From Acidobacteriaceae bacterium (GTDB lineage: Bacteria > Acidobacteriota > Terriglobia > Terriglobales > Acidobacteriaceae): a stretch of 38,524 bases of DNA. The stretch spans positions 1 through 38,524 of the forward strand of contig PMYL01000029.1 in assembly GCA_003170825.1 (NCBI GenBank), written 5' to 3'. Position numbers and translations under genes: made by a program. The notes under the pieces are model-generated. The model saw nothing but the letters and a program-made list of their open reading frames with translations, ran no database searches and was not told where the DNA came from. Below, piece after piece: positions 19,526 through 30,968 of the stretch (the stretch's first letter is position 1; each line of letters opens with the position of its first letter).

Positions 19526-20149
19526 TCAGGCGTGGAGCATGGGCAGCAGGGTGGCGATGGCGCGGCCGCGATGGCTGAGGGAGAGCTTGGTTTCGAGGTC
19601 GAGTTCGGCCATGGTGCGGTCTAGGGCTGGGAGATAGAAGAGCGGGTCGTAGCCGAAGCCGCCGTTGCCGCGGGGAGCATCGAGGATGAGGCCCTCGACC
19701 GCGCCCTCGGCGGTATGGAGGGCCACTCCGTCGCGGGCTGCGACCAGCACGCAGCGGTAGCGGGCCGTGCGTTGGGCTGGCGGGACCCCGGCGAGGCGCT
19801 GCAAGAGGATCATGTTGTTCCAGACGTCGGTGTTGTCGTTGGCGTCGGGCGAGTCGATCAGGCTGGAGTCGGCGGCAAAGCGGGCGGAGCGGACGCCGGG
19901 AGCGCCGTTGAGGGCGTCCACCTCGAGGCCGGAGTCGTCGGCCAGGACCAGGATGCCGGGGGCGAAGCGGGAGTAGTAGACGGCTTTGAGGGTGGCGTTG
20001 GCGGTGAAGGTGGCGCCGTTCTCTTCAGGGGCGGGGATGATGGCGAGGACGGGCAGGGGATCGATGGCCAGGGAATGGGCCTGGGCGGCGGTGCGGAAGT
20101 CGCGGAGCTTGCCCTGGCTGGAGGTGGCGGCGTAGAGGCGGAGGGCCAT
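19526..20149 (-). CDS. rdgB: XTP/dITP diphosphatase (RdgB/HAM1)
   Basis: 207 residues. Family blocks are LADDSGLEVDALNGAPGVRS (69-88), FGYDPLF (165-171) and the C-terminal LSHRGRA (191-197). The enzyme hydrolyses ITP, dITP and XTP to monophosphates and keeps damaged purines out of DNA. The N-terminal block usually reads ATxNxGK; here it is ATSSQGK (8-14), with Ser in place of the Asn, a change that deserves attention but leaves the Lys. I chose ATG 20149, where homology begins. No Shine-Dalgarno is seen, but TACACT lies exactly 6 nt upstream. A longer in-frame start at 20317 would add 56 Arg/Pro-rich residues. Confidence 0.88.
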   Translation of the reverse strand: MALRLYAATSSQGKLRDFRTAAQAHSLAIDPLPVLAIIPAPEENGATFTANATLKAVYYSRFAPGILVLADDSGLEVDALNGAPGVRSARFAADSSLIDSPDANDNTDVWNNMILLQRLAGVPPAQRTARYRCVLVAARDGVALHTAEGAVEGLILDAPRGNGGFGYDPLFYLPALDRTMAELDLETKLSLSHRGRAIATLLPMLHA

Positions 20150-20406
20150 GGGGAGAGTGTAACGGGCGGGGGGCGGGCTTGCGCTGTGGCGGCGAAGCGA
20201 TGGACCCACTGCCAGAGGAGGTTGGGCAGGGCGGCGAGAAGCAGCAGGGCGACTCCGGCGGCGCAGCCCTTTGTCCATGGGCGTTCGTGCGGGGATGGGC
20301 GAAGGGGTTTGCGGCAACGGTTTGGCTCCTCGGCGGCGGTCTAGCCGATTGTATGCAGGAGTGGTGGGGAGGGTTCCAGCAATTGTTGCTTGCGGATTGA
20401 GGAAGA

Positions 20407-22371
20407 TCAGGTTGACGGCTGGGCTTGGTGAAAATGCCGCCAGATGGTTTCGGCCGTTTTGCGGGGGACGACGGCGGCGAGGGATTCGGCGGTGGCTTGC
20501 TGGACGTCGCGCAGGCTGCCGAAGTGGGTGAGCAGACGCTGGCGGGTTTGGGGGCCTACGCCGGGGATGGCGAGCAGTTCGGAGTCGCGGTCGCGCATGG
20601 CGCGGCGTTGGCGATGGTAACCGACGGCGAAGCGGTGGCTCTCGTCGCGGATGAGCTGGACGAGATGGAGGACGGGGGAGCGGCGGTCGAGGACGATGGG
20701 CTCCTCCTCGTTGCCGTAGAGGTAGATGACCTCTTCTCGCTTGGCGATGGAGGCTAGCGGCGGCTGGGTGAGGCCGGCGGCGGCGAAGTCCAGGGATTCG
20801 AGGGCTTCGGCGGCGGAGTGGAGCTGGCCGAGGCCGCCGTCGATGAGGATGAGCGAGGGGAGGGGCTGCTTCTCGTTCAGCAGGCGGCGGTAGCGGCGGT
20901 GGACTACCTCGCGCATGGAGGCGAAGTCGTCTACTCCCAGGACGGTCATGACTTTGAATTTGCGATAGGCCTGCTTGTTCATCTTGCCGTCTTCCCAGAC
21001 GACCAGAGAGGCTACGGTTTCAGCGCCCTGGATGTGGGAGATGTCGAAGCACTCGATGCGGCGAGGCAGCTCGGGGAGCATGAGGGCGTCGGCGAGGGCC
21101 TCCTGAATGGCTTTGCGCGAGGGCTCAAGGACGCGGAAGCGCTGGGTGTAGGACTGCTTGGCGTTCTGGCTGGCGAGGTCAACAAGCGAGCGTTTTTCGC
21201 CGCGCTGGGGGACGGCGATGTCGATGCGATGGCCGGTGCGGGCCGTAAGGAGGTTGGCCAGGGTTTCACGGTCGGGGAAGTCGACGGGGACGAGGATGCT
21301 GCGCGGGACGTAGTGCTGGTCGATGTAGAGCTGCTTGAGCAACGCCGAGAAGACCTGGCCGGCGTGGAAGGGAACTGCGGCGTCATTTCCCTCCGGAGCT
21401 AAAGCCCGCTTTGATTCTGTTGGCGTTATGCGGGGGTTTAAACCCCCGCCTTCCACCGGATCGAGTTTCTCAGCGGCATCGTCGATTGCATAGGCTTCGA
21501 GAAGCTCGGGAAGGTCTTCCCAGAAGAACTCGCGGCGGTCGACGATTTTGCCGGCGCGGACGTGGAAGAGGTTGACGGCGAGCGAGCCGGCTTCAAAGTG
21601 ATAGCCGAAGACGTCGGCGTCGTCGTCCAGCTCGGCGGTGGCGATGCGCTGCTTTTCCTGGAGTTGGTGGACGGTGGAGAGCTGGTCGCGGAGGCGGGCT
21701 GCGGCTTCGAATTGCTCGGCTTGGGCGGCGGCGATCATGCGGGCGGTGAGCGCGCGCTCGAGCTCGGCGTGGCGGCCTTCAAGGAAGAGCTGGGCGTCGC
21801 GGACGGCGTTCGAGTAGAGCTCGGGGGTGGTGAGGCCCTCGACGCAGGGGCCCAGGCAGCGATGAATGTAGTACTGGAGGCAGGCGCGGGGGTGGTAGCG
21901 GGAGAGATCGACCTTGCAACTGGGGATGAGAAAGCTGCGATGGATGAGTTCGACGATGCGATAGGCGAGGTTGCCGGGAAAGTAAGGGCCGTAGTAGGCG
22001 GCGCCGTCCTTGCGGAGGCGGCGGGTGACGAAGACCTTGGGGAAGCGGTCGGCGAGGGTGAGCTTGACGTAGGGGTAGCTTTTGTCGTCCTTGAGCAGGA
22101 TATTGAAGCGCGGCTTGCGCTCCTTGATGAAGTTAGTCTCAAGCGCCAGGGCCTCGGACTCGTTGGCGACGAGGATGTAGTCGAGATCGACGGCCTCGCG
22201 CATGAGGGAGCCGGTTTTGGCGTTGGCCTGCGCGGCTTCAAGAAGATAAGACCGGACGCGCGCGCGGAGGTTGTTGGCCTTGCCGACATAGATGACCTCG
22301 CCCTCGGCGTTTTTGTAGAGGTAGACGCCGGGCTGGGTGGGGAGCGTGCGGATTTTCTCGTAGAGGTCCAT
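20407..22371 (-). CDS. uvrC: UvrABC system protein C
   Basis: 654 residues. Domains in order: GIY-YIG nuclease (PGVY 14-17, YVGKA 28-32) for the 3' incision, a Cys-rich segment (about 151-175), the UVR motif that contacts UvrB (ERALTARMIAAAQAEQFEAA, about 204-223), the RNase H-like nuclease for the 5' incision (FDISHIQG, LILIDGGLGQL), and C-terminal helix-hairpin-helix motifs (IPGVGPQTRQRLLTHFGS). Residues about 305-328 (VEGGGLNPRITPTESKRALA onward) are encoded by a palindromic repeat inserted in frame in the linker before the RNase H-like domain. The gene is followed by rdgB after 257 bp. Confidence 0.95.
   Translation of the reverse strand: MDLYEKIRTLPTQPGVYLYKNAEGEVIYVGKANNLRARVRSYLLEAAQANAKTGSLMREAVDLDYILVANESEALALETNFIKERKPRFNILLKDDKSYPYVKLTLADRFPKVFVTRRLRKDGAAYYGPYFPGNLAYRIVELIHRSFLIPSCKVDLSRYHPRACLQYYIHRCLGPCVEGLTTPELYSNAVRDAQLFLEGRHAELERALTARMIAAAQAEQFEAAARLRDQLSTVHQLQEKQRIATAELDDDADVFGYHFEAGSLAVNLFHVRAGKIVDRREFFWEDLPELLEAYAIDDAAEKLDPVEGGGLNPRITPTESKRALAPEGNDAAVPFHAGQVFSALLKQLYIDQHYVPRSILVPVDFPDRETLANLLTARTGHRIDIAVPQRGEKRSLVDLASQNAKQSYTQRFRVLEPSRKAIQEALADALMLPELPRRIECFDISHIQGAETVASLVVWEDGKMNKQAYRKFKVMTVLGVDDFASMREVVHRRYRRLLNEKQPLPSLILIDGGLGQLHSAAEALESLDFAAAGLTQPPLASIAKREEVIYLYGNEEEPIVLDRRSPVLHLVQLIRDESHRFAVGYHRQRRAMRDRDSELLAIPGVGPQTRQRLLTHFGSLRDVQQATAESLAAVVPRKTAETIWRHFHQAQPST
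21388..21466. repeat. palindromic repeat inserted in frame in uvrC
   Basis: It contains the perfect 20-bp palindrome GCGGGGGTTTAAACCCCCGC (21430-21449) and a GCTAAAGCCCGC arm (about 21399-21410). It adds about 24 residues to UvrC without breaking the frame. Confidence 0.65.
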
Positions 22372-22376
22372 AAAGC

Positions 22377-22447
22377 AGGGAACAGGGAATAGGGAATAGG
22401 GAACGGCAAGTTAGCGAGTTGGCAAGTCAGCGGGTTAGCAAATCAGC
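22377..22447. repeat. degenerate heptamer array (uvrC-pyrE gap)
   Basis: Units read GGGAACA GGGAATA GGGAATA GGGAACG, then AGTTAGC-like units (AGTTAGC GAGTTGG CAAGTCA GCGGGTT). The 97-bp gap is almost entirely array. Confidence 0.65.
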
Positions 22448-22468
22448 AGTAATGCTGGAGACGAATTT

Positions 22469-23089
22469 TTATTCTCCCTTCTGCTGACGGAGGTGTTCGG
22501 CGCGGACTTGCGCTGCGGTGAAGAGGCGGAGGAAGGGCGCGCCGGGGGCCCCGGCTTTAGCAGCGGCTTCGACAGCGGGGCGGCCGTTGGCTTCTTCGCG
22601 CTCGACGATGCAGACGACGGCTGCGACGGTCATGCCGGCTTCGCGGGCGGCCTCGATGGCGTTGATGGTGGAGGCGCCGGTGGTGCAGACGTCGTCCACG
22701 ATGACCACGCGGGCGGCAGGCCGGCTGAAACCTTCGATGCGGCGGCCGGCGCCGTGGGCCTTCTCGGCCTTGCGGACCAGGAAGCCATGCAGCAAAGGAG
22801 CGCCGGGGTGGGATAGGGCGCGCCAGGCGCTGGCGGTGGCCACGTTGGAGACGATGGGGTCTGCGCCCAGAGTGAGTCCGCCGACGGCTTCGGCCTGGAT
22901 GCCGTTTTCTTCAAGCAGTTCAAGGATGGCGTGACCGGTGAGGCGTCCGCCTTCGGCGTGGAGGGTGGTGGTGCGGCAGTCGATGTAGTAGTCGCTCGTG
23001 CCGCCGGAGGAGAGCTTGAACTGGCCGAGGCGGAAGCTCTTGCTGGCCAGAAGCGAGAGCAGTTGCTGGGCGTAGGTCGGGGTGGTCAT
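22469..23089 (-). CDS. pyrE: orotate phosphoribosyltransferase
   Basis: 206 residues. The PRPP-binding loop is VVIVDDVCTTGAS, and the N-terminal LSSGGTSDYYIDCR matches the OPRTase substrate region. It joins orotate to PRPP, giving OMP in pyrimidine synthesis. I chose ATG 23089, where homology starts; a GTG at 23128 overlaps the end of the CPBP gene. TACAAT (23098-23103) lies 8 nt upstream, so a nearly leaderless transcript is possible. A Gly/Ala/Pro stretch (AAAKAGAPGAP) near the end coincides with a GGGGCCCC palindrome and looks slightly longer than usual. Confidence 0.92.
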   Translation of the reverse strand: MTTPTYAQQLLSLLASKSFRLGQFKLSSGGTSDYYIDCRTTTLHAEGGRLTGHAILELLEENGIQAEAVGGLTLGADPIVSNVATASAWRALSHPGAPLLHGFLVRKAEKAHGAGRRIEGFSRPAARVVIVDDVCTTGASTINAIEAAREAGMTVAAVVCIVEREEANGRPAVEAAAKAGAPGAPFLRLFTAAQVRAEHLRQQKGE

Positions 23090-23124
23090 TAGTCTTGATT
23101 GTAAAGGGAGCGGCTCGCTGCCTT

Positions 23125-24170
23125 TCACATTTTGTCCAGGTGCCGAAATCCTCCTGTGACCACCAGCATCATGAAGAAGAGCATGAAGTTGTAGCAGGCG
23201 TGGACCAGTACGCTGGCAGCGAGGGAGCGGGTGCTGAGGCGCGCCCAGCAGAGGACCAGACTGACGCAGACGAGCAGGAGGAATGGGCCCAGGGACCAGC
23301 CAGTCTGTTCGGCGTGAATCAGGGCGAAGGGAATGCTGGTGAAGAGGGAGGCGATGGCCATGGCAAAAATGGACCAGTGGGGATGGCCGTTTGCGTCGAG
23401 CGGGCGGATGGGCTCACCGGTGGCTCGTTCGGTTAGCCAGTCCCAGGCCGTGCAGAGGGTGGGCAGCAGAAAGCCTCTGAAAACGATCTCCTCAAAGAAG
23501 GGCGCGAAGGTGACGCCGAAGGCGAAGAGGAGCCACGCCGACAGAGGGGTCCGGAAGAGCTTGTCGATGGGCGTGTCAGACGGGCCCGGGAGCAGCGCCT
23601 CGGCAACTATGGAGAGCAAAATGCAGACGCAGGCGGCGCCTATGAGGCGCCCACGCAGGCGGAAGGCGGTTGCGGCGTTCCATTGCAAGCCGGCAAAGAA
23701 GCCTTTGCGCCAGAAAAGGGGAAAGATGAGCAGGCAGGGAGCGAAGGCGAGCAGATAAAGGAGGGCCTGGCTGCCCAGGGTGTAATGAATGTCGGTTTCG
23801 GCTTGCTTGATGGTGGAGACGCCGAAGAGGTGGAAGTGAAGGGCGGACCAGGTGAGGGACATGGAGCCCGCCGCGCCGAAGAGAATGAGCAGGGCCAGAA
23901 TCAAGATATGGCCGAGATGAGGGATGCGCGTGGGAGGGTGAATCTCGGGCTGATACCAGGACTGGAAGAGCAGGGGTTCTGTGCTGGGCGGCTCGCTCAG
24001 CGTCTCCTCATTCTCCGCCGCGGGAAATGTATTCTCAAGGACCGCGAGCGGCGACAGCAGCGGCCATGTCTCCGGTTGCCATGCCTCCATTGGCTCATGG
24101 CCGGACGAATGTACATCTGCGTGTGGCCCGGAGTCTTCCGGGTTGAGGGGGTCGTGCTCGGGCGCCTCGC

Positions 24171-24174
<4 letters not shown>
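23125..24174 (-). CDS. CPBP-family intramembrane metalloprotease
   Basis: 349 residues: an acidic, Pro-rich cytoplasmic N-terminus (1-85) and about seven membrane helices. The three CPBP (Abi/Rce1-like) motifs are present: Glu-228/Glu-229 with Arg-233 ([10 protein letters not shown]), His-287 (PFALIHAEQ), and His-325/Asn-329 ([10 protein letters not shown]). These proteins cleave membrane or prenylated substrates; the substrate is unknown here. The ATG overlaps the uvrA stop by 4 bp (ATGA), so it is probably translated together with uvrA. No sign of a bacteriocin cluster is seen. Confidence 0.88.
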
Positions 24175-27251
<3,077 letters not shown>

Positions 27252-27281
27252 GATGAGGCAATGTGGGAGCGGCGGGCTGTT

Positions 27282-27310
27282 CCGGATTGCAATATTACCG
27301 GATTGCAATA
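27282..27310. promoter_or_regulatory. 16-bp-period direct repeat upstream of uvrA
   Basis: CCGGATTGCAATA occurs at 27282-27294 and again at 27298-27310. A TTGACC box on the minus strand (27330-27335) lies just upstream relative to uvrA. It may be a tandem operator or part of the uvrA promoter. Confidence 0.35.
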
Positions 27311-27477
27311 CTCCTGGGGGTATTCTATTGGTCAACAGAAACAAGGGTCAACGCGCGGGTTCTTCTGCGAGAATCGCAGAGGCGTTTTTTTGCGCCGGGC
27401 CGGCGAGGATTTCGGACGGCCAGGCCGGCGAAACGTGGATGTTGCAGGCTCCAGGACAGCGAGCGAAGGCGAGAGTA

Positions 27478-27645
27478 ATGGCGGATTTGTTGAATTTGGC
27501 GATGTTGATTTCGGCGTCGGTGGGCTCGATGGCATTTGGCATACTGGCGGCTTATGGAATCCTTCGCGCGGGGTTTGCGCTGATGCGCCGGCAGCCGAGG
27601 CCGGCGGCGGTGAAGACGCGGCCGGAAGTGGCGCGGGTGTCGTGA
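27478..27645 (+). CDS. small membrane protein of unknown function
   Basis: 55 residues. One long hydrophobic segment (LLNLAMLISASVGSMAFGIL) leads to AAYGILRAGFALM, followed by a basic tail (RRQPRPAAVKTRPEVARV). It has one or two membrane spans with a cytoplasmic basic C-terminus. GAAGGCGAGAG lies just upstream of the ATG. It is divergent from uvrA and its stop is 5 bp from the MITE. I do not recognise a named family. The ribosome binding site and the clean membrane profile make a real gene likely. Confidence 0.65.
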   Translation: MADLLNLAMLISASVGSMAFGILAAYGILRAGFALMRRQPRPAAVKTRPEVARVS

Positions 27646-27650
27646 AAAGG

Positions 27651-27922
27651 CTAGGGCCTGTTAACACTACCTGGGCGGATGGCGTTGCGTGAGAAAATTC
27701 GGCCAGACGAAGCCGAGCCCGAAGGCTGTGGCGGGTCCACAGTCGAGGGCGAGAATGAAGTATGGCCGGATTTTCGCCGCAACCCTTCGGAAAGGGACCA
27801 ATTTTCCCCACTTCTTCGTCAATCGTCGCTAGCAGACACCCGGTATGCGTCGCTCCTCACTCCTCGAACTGAGAAAAATTGGCTCCCGTCGCCACCGTCC
27901 AGGTAGTGTTAACAGGCCCTAG
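27651..27922. mobile_element. MITE-like element, 272 bp
   Basis: The ends are a perfect 24-bp inverted repeat: 27651-27674 (beginning CTAGGGCCTGTTAACAC) and 27899-27922. The outermost CTAG at each end may be the 4-bp target duplication, as for some IS5-family elements, or TA alone if the element is IS630-like. No transposase is encoded inside. The interior has GAGAAAATTCGG and GAGAAAAATTGG as further similar blocks. Non-autonomous elements of this kind are moved by a transposase encoded elsewhere. Confidence 0.75.
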
Positions 27923-28110
27923 TTGTCAGTAGCCAGTTTTTGCTCTCGTCCTTGTCCAGGGGCGGATGGAATCGACTGGCGGCGGGCTGGGAGCGTTTGC
28001 AGATGGTTATATCAGGCTTTTTATGTGGGTTGCTGAGTACTGCATACCAACTACCGATTCCTGAAAACTGAGCTGTCCTAGTTCTGCGGATTGTTGGGCT
28101 GCTGCGGCTG

Positions 28111-29649
28111 CTACTGCGGCGGGCGCTGCGTCTGCGGATTGTCCTGCGGTTGATTGCGGTGAGGGCCACCGGGACCGAAGTTGGGCCGGTAGGGCGGGTT
28201 CGCCGGTTTCGGCTCCCCTTGCTGCGGCTGATCTTCGGCCTCGGCATCTTCTTCGGGGGTGGTGGCCTGGCCGGCTTTGGCTGGCTCCAGGCCGCCGGTT
28301 TTGCGGGCAGTGAGTACGATCTGTCTTGGCGTTCCCTGGCCTTGATCCCCGATCATGAGCACGTTATAGCCGGAGCCCTGGAGGAGTTGGGAGAGCACAT
28401 CGCGCGCCTGGCCGGGGCCGTAGGCGCCAAAGATCCGCTCGTCGGAGCCCATGCCCTCGACCTTTACGCCGGTGGCCGTGGAAACATCCTTCAAAATCTG
28501 CTGCAGGCTGGAGTTGGCGGCGTCGATGCGCAGGCCCTGGCTGTCCCAGGTGACGGAGGCTTGGTCCGGCTTCTCGTTGACGGGCCAGTGGGGGAGTTCG
28601 GGCGCGGGAGGGGTGACGGGAAGTGTGCTCCCCAGGGTTCCCGGAGGAAACGTTGTGGCCGCAGCCTGAGTCTTGAAGGCGTCCAGTCCATCCAGACCGC
28701 CGTGGGACTCCTTGTAGTAGTACTCAAGATTGGTCTCGATCCTGGTCTTGTATGCCGGGGGAGCATAGTCCCATGCGCGCGCGTAAAGCCAGACCGCCTG
28801 CGGCAGATCCCTAGAGTCGGGCTTGCTATACAATTCCGCGAGTTGGAGCGTGTCATTCAAACCGGCGGTTTTGGACTGGTCGTTGGTATAGAGCATCAGT
28901 TCGGTGCGATATTCGGAGATTCCGGCATTTACGTCCTTTTTATAGAGGATGTCGTCCAAGGCGATGGCCGAGTGAAAGACCGGATAGATTGCACCGGTCA
29001 GCTTCTTCCAGTCGTCGTCGGAATAGTCGGCAGTCTTGGCAGCCGAGAGGCCCCTCTGGGCAAGTGCCGCTGCATTGTCGCAAGTCTGCGCATTGTGCAT
29101 CTTGCTGCACTGACCCCTTTCGATGAAGACCGAGGAGAAGATAGCCTTCAGATTGCTGGGGTCCGCCCGAAGCAGGCGGTTGGCTGCGCTGAGCATCCTG
29201 TCGCGGTTCTGCTGCTCCGCGTAGGCGTCGGGTTCCGCGTAGGTGTCGAGCAACTGATCGAGTACCACGCTCTTGGCGACGCTCTGCGGATAAGTCCGCA
29301 AAAAACTCTCCAAAGCCTCGACCTTGGCCTTCGGATTGCGTTGCGCGGAGGCGGTTTGATAGGCGTGAAGCTCTACCGCGTCCTTGATGGCGATCGTCTG
29401 CGGCGCTCGCGGCATGAGCGCGGGAGGCGTTGCCGGAAGAGCCGGGGGCTGCTTCGGGGCCGCGGCAGGACGCTTGTGTGGATGGGCTGGCTTGTGCGCT
29501 GTGGCGGATGGGGCAGCGTTTGCCGGGACCTGCGCGGCCAACATCTGCGTCCCGCACAGAGTTGCTGCGAGAACCGCCAGCCGGACAAGCGCATGTGCTC
29601 GAACGGTCCCGAGCGAAGCCAGCGAGTTGAGCGGGATGATGGTGCGCAT
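28111..29649 (-). CDS. secreted TPR-like protein with an STN-like C-terminal domain
   Basis: 512 residues. A signal peptide (about 1-40, ending MLAAQ) is followed by a Pro/Ala/Lys-rich stretch (45-82) and a helical, TPR-like middle (about 85-335) with blocks such as KVEALESFLRTYPQSVAKSV. Residues about 365-450 (LRIDAANSSLQQILKDVSTA, then GQARDVLSQLLQGSGYNVLM) resemble the secretin/TonB short N-terminal (STN) domain. The tail is Gln/Pro-rich and disordered. AGGAA is 9 nt before the ATG. Reading past the TAG stop, the frame continues ten more Gln/Pro/Asn codons to another TAG (28078-28080), as if a CAG had become TAG. The specific role is unknown. The 188 bp to the MITE show nothing further. 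Confidence 0.8.
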   Translation of the reverse strand: MRTIIPLNSLASLGTVRAHALVRLAVLAATLCGTQMLAAQVPANAAPSATAHKPAHPHKRPAAAPKQPPALPATPPALMPRAPQTIAIKDAVELHAYQTASAQRNPKAKVEALESFLRTYPQSVAKSVVLDQLLDTYAEPDAYAEQQNRDRMLSAANRLLRADPSNLKAIFSSVFIERGQCSKMHNAQTCDNAAALAQRGLSAAKTADYSDDDWKKLTGAIYPVFHSAIALDDILYKKDVNAGISEYRTELMLYTNDQSKTAGLNDTLQLAELYSKPDSRDLPQAVWLYARAWDYAPPAYKTRIETNLEYYYKESHGGLDGLDAFKTQAAATTFPPGTLGSTLPVTPPAPELPHWPVNEKPDQASVTWDSQGLRIDAANSSLQQILKDVSTATGVKVEGMGSDERIFGAYGPGQARDVLSQLLQGSGYNVLMIGDQGQGTPRQIVLTARKTGGLEPAKAGQATTPEEDAEAEDQPQQGEPKPANPPYRPNFGPGGPHRNQPQDNPQTQRPPQ

Positions 29650-29732
29650 GGGGATCGGTTCCTAATTCCGATGGTGGCGGCCCGGCGGCGGCGGCCGGGC
29701 GCTCAACAAGCACCCAGCAATCCGTTGCCGCT

Positions 29733-29755
29733 CCACTGTACTAGACTAACAGTGG
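29733..29755. promoter_or_regulatory. inverted repeat in a divergent promoter region
   Basis: CCACTGT (29733-29739) and ACAGTGG (29749-29755) are perfect 7-bp arms with a 9-nt spacer. They stand between the divergent genes at 28111-29649 and 29806-30795, a good place for an operator. Confidence 0.35.
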
Positions 29756-29805
29756 CCCGCGGGCGCTCACAAAGGGCTTCCGGGGCGGAGAGGAAATCCG
29801 AAGAG

Positions 29806-30795
29806 ATGCGCCTCTGCGTGAAGTTTTGGGCCATTGCGGCTTTGCTGGTTTTGCCGCGGGCGAGCTATGCGGCGAGTTGCACGACGCAGGCGGAACTGCC
29901 GGCAGCGGATCGCTATGCGCTGACGGCGGCCGGGGGACGGCTGTCCGAGGCCGTGTTGCGGCAGGACTATGCGGCGCTGCAGGCCGCTTTGCTGCCGGCC
30001 GAGGCGGCAGAGTGGAACGGGATTCGCGGCGCCGTGGAGCAGGCCGCGCCGCTGGTGAAGGGCGGGCAGATCCAACTGCGGAATTTGTATCTGCTGGACG
30101 CGACCAGCCTGGCGGCGCCGGCCGATACGCAGTTCTTCTGCTCCAATTCAACTGGGTTGCTGACGGTGACGATTACCATACGGGCTCTGCCGCCGGGGCG
30201 GTACGCGGTGGTGCTGGTCGATGCGGCGGGGGCGCCGCTGGGCGGGCAGTTGGGATTGATTCTGGCCTGGGATGGCGCTGGAGCCGGTTCAGGCTGGAGA
30301 TTGGGCGGCCTGTCTGTGCGGCAGGGCATCTTTGATGGGCATGACGGCGTTTGGTACTGGGCGCGCGCCCGCGAGCTGGCGAAGGCGGATCAGCCGTGGA
30401 GCGCCTGGTACAGCTATGAGGCCGCGCGATCGCTGCTGGTGCCGGTGGATTATCTCTCCTCGCCGAATTTGGAAAAGCTGGGGCAGGAACAGGCGCAGAT
30501 TAAGAATTCTCCGCAAGACGCGTTTCCCTACACGCTTCCGGACGGCCCGCGCACCTGGAAGATCGACGCGGTGCGGCTGGACGCGACGCTGCGCCAGGCG
30601 GATTTGGGCGTGACCTACGAATCGACGGGAGTGACCGATCCGGCCGCGGCGCGCACGGAGGCGGTTGCCGTGCTGAGCGCGCTCGTGAAGGCGCAACCGG
30701 GGCTCAGGGAGAGTTTTCACGGGCTGTGGGCTTATGCCGTAAAGGATGGCAAGCGGACGCCGGTCATCGAGCTGCCCATGGCGCAGATACCGTAG
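29806..30795 (+). CDS. secreted protein of unknown function
   Basis: 329 residues. The N-terminus MRLCVKFWAIAALLVLPRAS ending SYA-A is a signal peptide. Two Cys pairs (Cys-25 near CTTQAEL and one in FFCSNSTG) suggest an exported protein. The middle includes VWYWARARELAKADQPWSAW, which looks helical and repeat-like, and a beta-rich segment TGLLTVTITIRALPPGRYAV. I do not recognise the family. The ATG is placed by the signal peptide and the upstream AGAGGA (29789-29794). It is divergent from the TPR/STN protein, which is also secreted. Confidence 0.75.
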   Translation: MRLCVKFWAIAALLVLPRASYAASCTTQAELPAADRYALTAAGGRLSEAVLRQDYAALQAALLPAEAAEWNGIRGAVEQAAPLVKGGQIQLRNLYLLDATSLAAPADTQFFCSNSTGLLTVTITIRALPPGRYAVVLVDAAGAPLGGQLGLILAWDGAGAGSGWRLGGLSVRQGIFDGHDGVWYWARARELAKADQPWSAWYSYEAARSLLVPVDYLSSPNLEKLGQEQAQIKNSPQDAFPYTLPDGPRTWKIDAVRLDATLRQADLGVTYESTGVTDPAAARTEAVAVLSALVKAQPGLRESFHGLWAYAVKDGKRTPVIELPMAQIP

Positions 30796-30803
30796 AGGCA
30801 GTG

Positions 30804-30865
30804 AACAGAGATCAGGGGTCAGGGAGTTAGCTGCCGCTTCGCGGCGTTAGCAAGTTAGCGGGTGA
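30804..30865. repeat. degenerate heptamer array
   Basis: Units read AGAGATC AGGGGTC AGGGAGT TAGCTGC, then an AGCAAGT TAGCGGG part after CGCTTCGCGGCG. It fills the gap after the gene at 29806-30795. Confidence 0.6.
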
Positions 30866-30968
30866 GTGCGCTGGCCTGGGTTTGTTTTTGGGGCCAGATG
30901 CAGTTATTTATATGCAGTTCGATTCGTGGGTAAACCGGAGATCGGGAAGGAAGAAGGCATTGGCGGGG

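Noticed and set aside
20150..20343. A hydrophobic minus-strand frame (WTKGCAAGVALLLLAALPNL) between uvrC and rdgB
   Set aside because: It looks like a membrane segment, but the frame has no start codon; an ATG lies one frame away and would need a one-base shift. Noted as a possible frameshifted small gene, not called.
28150..30795. An 881-codon plus-strand open frame spanning the 28111-29649 gene
   Set aside because: Only its last 330 codons (from ATG 29806) have a signal peptide and a ribosome binding site; the rest is the antisense of the TPR/STN gene, kept open by high GC.
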